DNA of 64,000 nt. Origin: NIOZ-UU13 sp035528395. GTDB lineage: Bacteria > Planctomycetota > Phycisphaerae > Sedimentisphaerales > Anaerobacaceae. Position 1 is the stretch's first letter. Each line of letters begins with the position of its first letter. The notes beneath the pieces are model-generated. The model was not told the origin of the DNA, ran no database searches, and worked only from the letters and a program-made list of their open reading frames with translations. The DNA is taken from NCBI GenBank assembly GCA_035528395.1, contig DATKYR010000218.1:75907-139906 (forward strand), read 5' to 3'. Positions 63,866 to 64,000 of this stretch are shown piece by piece. Both the position numbers and the translations under genes were made by a program.

Positions 63866-64000
63866 ATTCATATAAAAAGTCCCATTTTGACGACCTTGTT
63901 AATAATAAGAACGAAGGCGGTGGAACCGCCGGGAGGTTGTCATGGGACAGACAATAAAACTGACAGATCCCCAATGGGACCAGTTGGATCATCTGCGAAT
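63866..64000 (+). mobile_element. Left end of an insertion sequence
   Basis: Starts where the kinase frame breaks. It carries a GGCGGT/ACCGCC hairpin (63916-63930), a GGAGGT site and a transposase start at 63942. The outer repeat cannot be checked because the right end is beyond the window. Confidence 0.65.
63942..64000 (+). CDS. Transposase, N-terminal fragment
   Basis: Only 19 residues (MGQTIKLTDPQWDQLDHLR) are visible, read from an ATG with GGAGGT four bases upstream. The LTDPQWDQL segment resembles the start of IS630- or IS5-type transposases; the family cannot be fixed from this. It runs off the window edge. Confidence 0.6.
   Translation, partial: MGQTIKLTDPQWDQLDHLR

Overview
This window most likely comes from a member of the Planctomycetota, probably of the Phycisphaerae or Sedimentisphaerales type. 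The call rests on gene content: a giant CotH-kinase/lamin-tail surface protein, a Tat-exported Gfo/Idh/MocA oxidoreductase, a two-partner-secretion exoprotein with its Omp85 partner, secreted proteins with a pseudopilin-like tail, RHS fragments, and many small palindromic intergenic elements. No 16S rRNA or complete tRNA gene is present, so the assignment is an inference.

Layout. 1-5.4 kb: the 5' end of a short-chain dehydrogenase gene, a secreted ankyrin/coiled-coil protein, and parB with two perfect parS sites but no parA. 5.4-16 kb: a 1,538-residue CotH/lamin-tail protein, a Tat-type Gfo/Idh/MocA oxidoreductase, a small SANT/Myb-like protein, an S41 C-terminal protease and a TPR protein. 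16-26.3 kb: the secretion pair TpsB (Omp85/FhaC type with a long coiled-coil insert) and TpsA (about 2,500 residues). 27-36.3 kb: a copper/silver efflux locus, with CusA, a YHS lipoprotein, CusB carrying two heavy-metal-binding domains and a DUF3347 tail, a TolC-type protein, and CsoR with its own palindromic operator. 36.5-43.7 kb: a retropepsin-like lipoprotein, then a sugar-acid catabolic cluster (GntP permease, FGGY kinase, DapA-family aldolase, IlvD/Edd dehydratase). 43.7-47 kb: two RHS remnants around a secreted hypothetical protein. 47-50.7 kb: an MttB-family methyltransferase, an RraA-like protein and a D-2-hydroxyacid dehydrogenase, separated by MITE-like repeats.

50.9-64 kb looks like a genomic island. 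It opens with a fragment of a tRNA-Arg(UCU) anticodon arm. Next comes a compact four-gene operon: a four-domain PolX-PHP-DUF429-kinase fusion, a short adenylosuccinate-synthetase homologue, an AAA+ ATPase with a large helical N-terminus, and a deoxynucleoside kinase. In the synthetase the catalytic Asp is replaced by Ser, which is the hallmark of phage PurZ. A two-gene restriction-modification-like pair follows (predicted nuclease plus Eco57I-type N6 methylase), then a membrane-tethered response regulator with an attC-like palindrome at its stop codon, and a histidine kinase gene cut by an insertion sequence at the window edge.

The strongest candidate for an undescribed system is the PurZ-like operon (51,456-58,222). 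A PurZ-like enzyme, a deoxynucleoside kinase and a second P-loop kinase would fit production or handling of an unusual purine deoxynucleotide, and the location beside restriction-modification genes suggests defence. The role is inference. A second theme is small palindromic elements (77-bp, 48-bp and others), at least one of which has been absorbed into a protease reading frame and two of which sit inside an RHS remnant.
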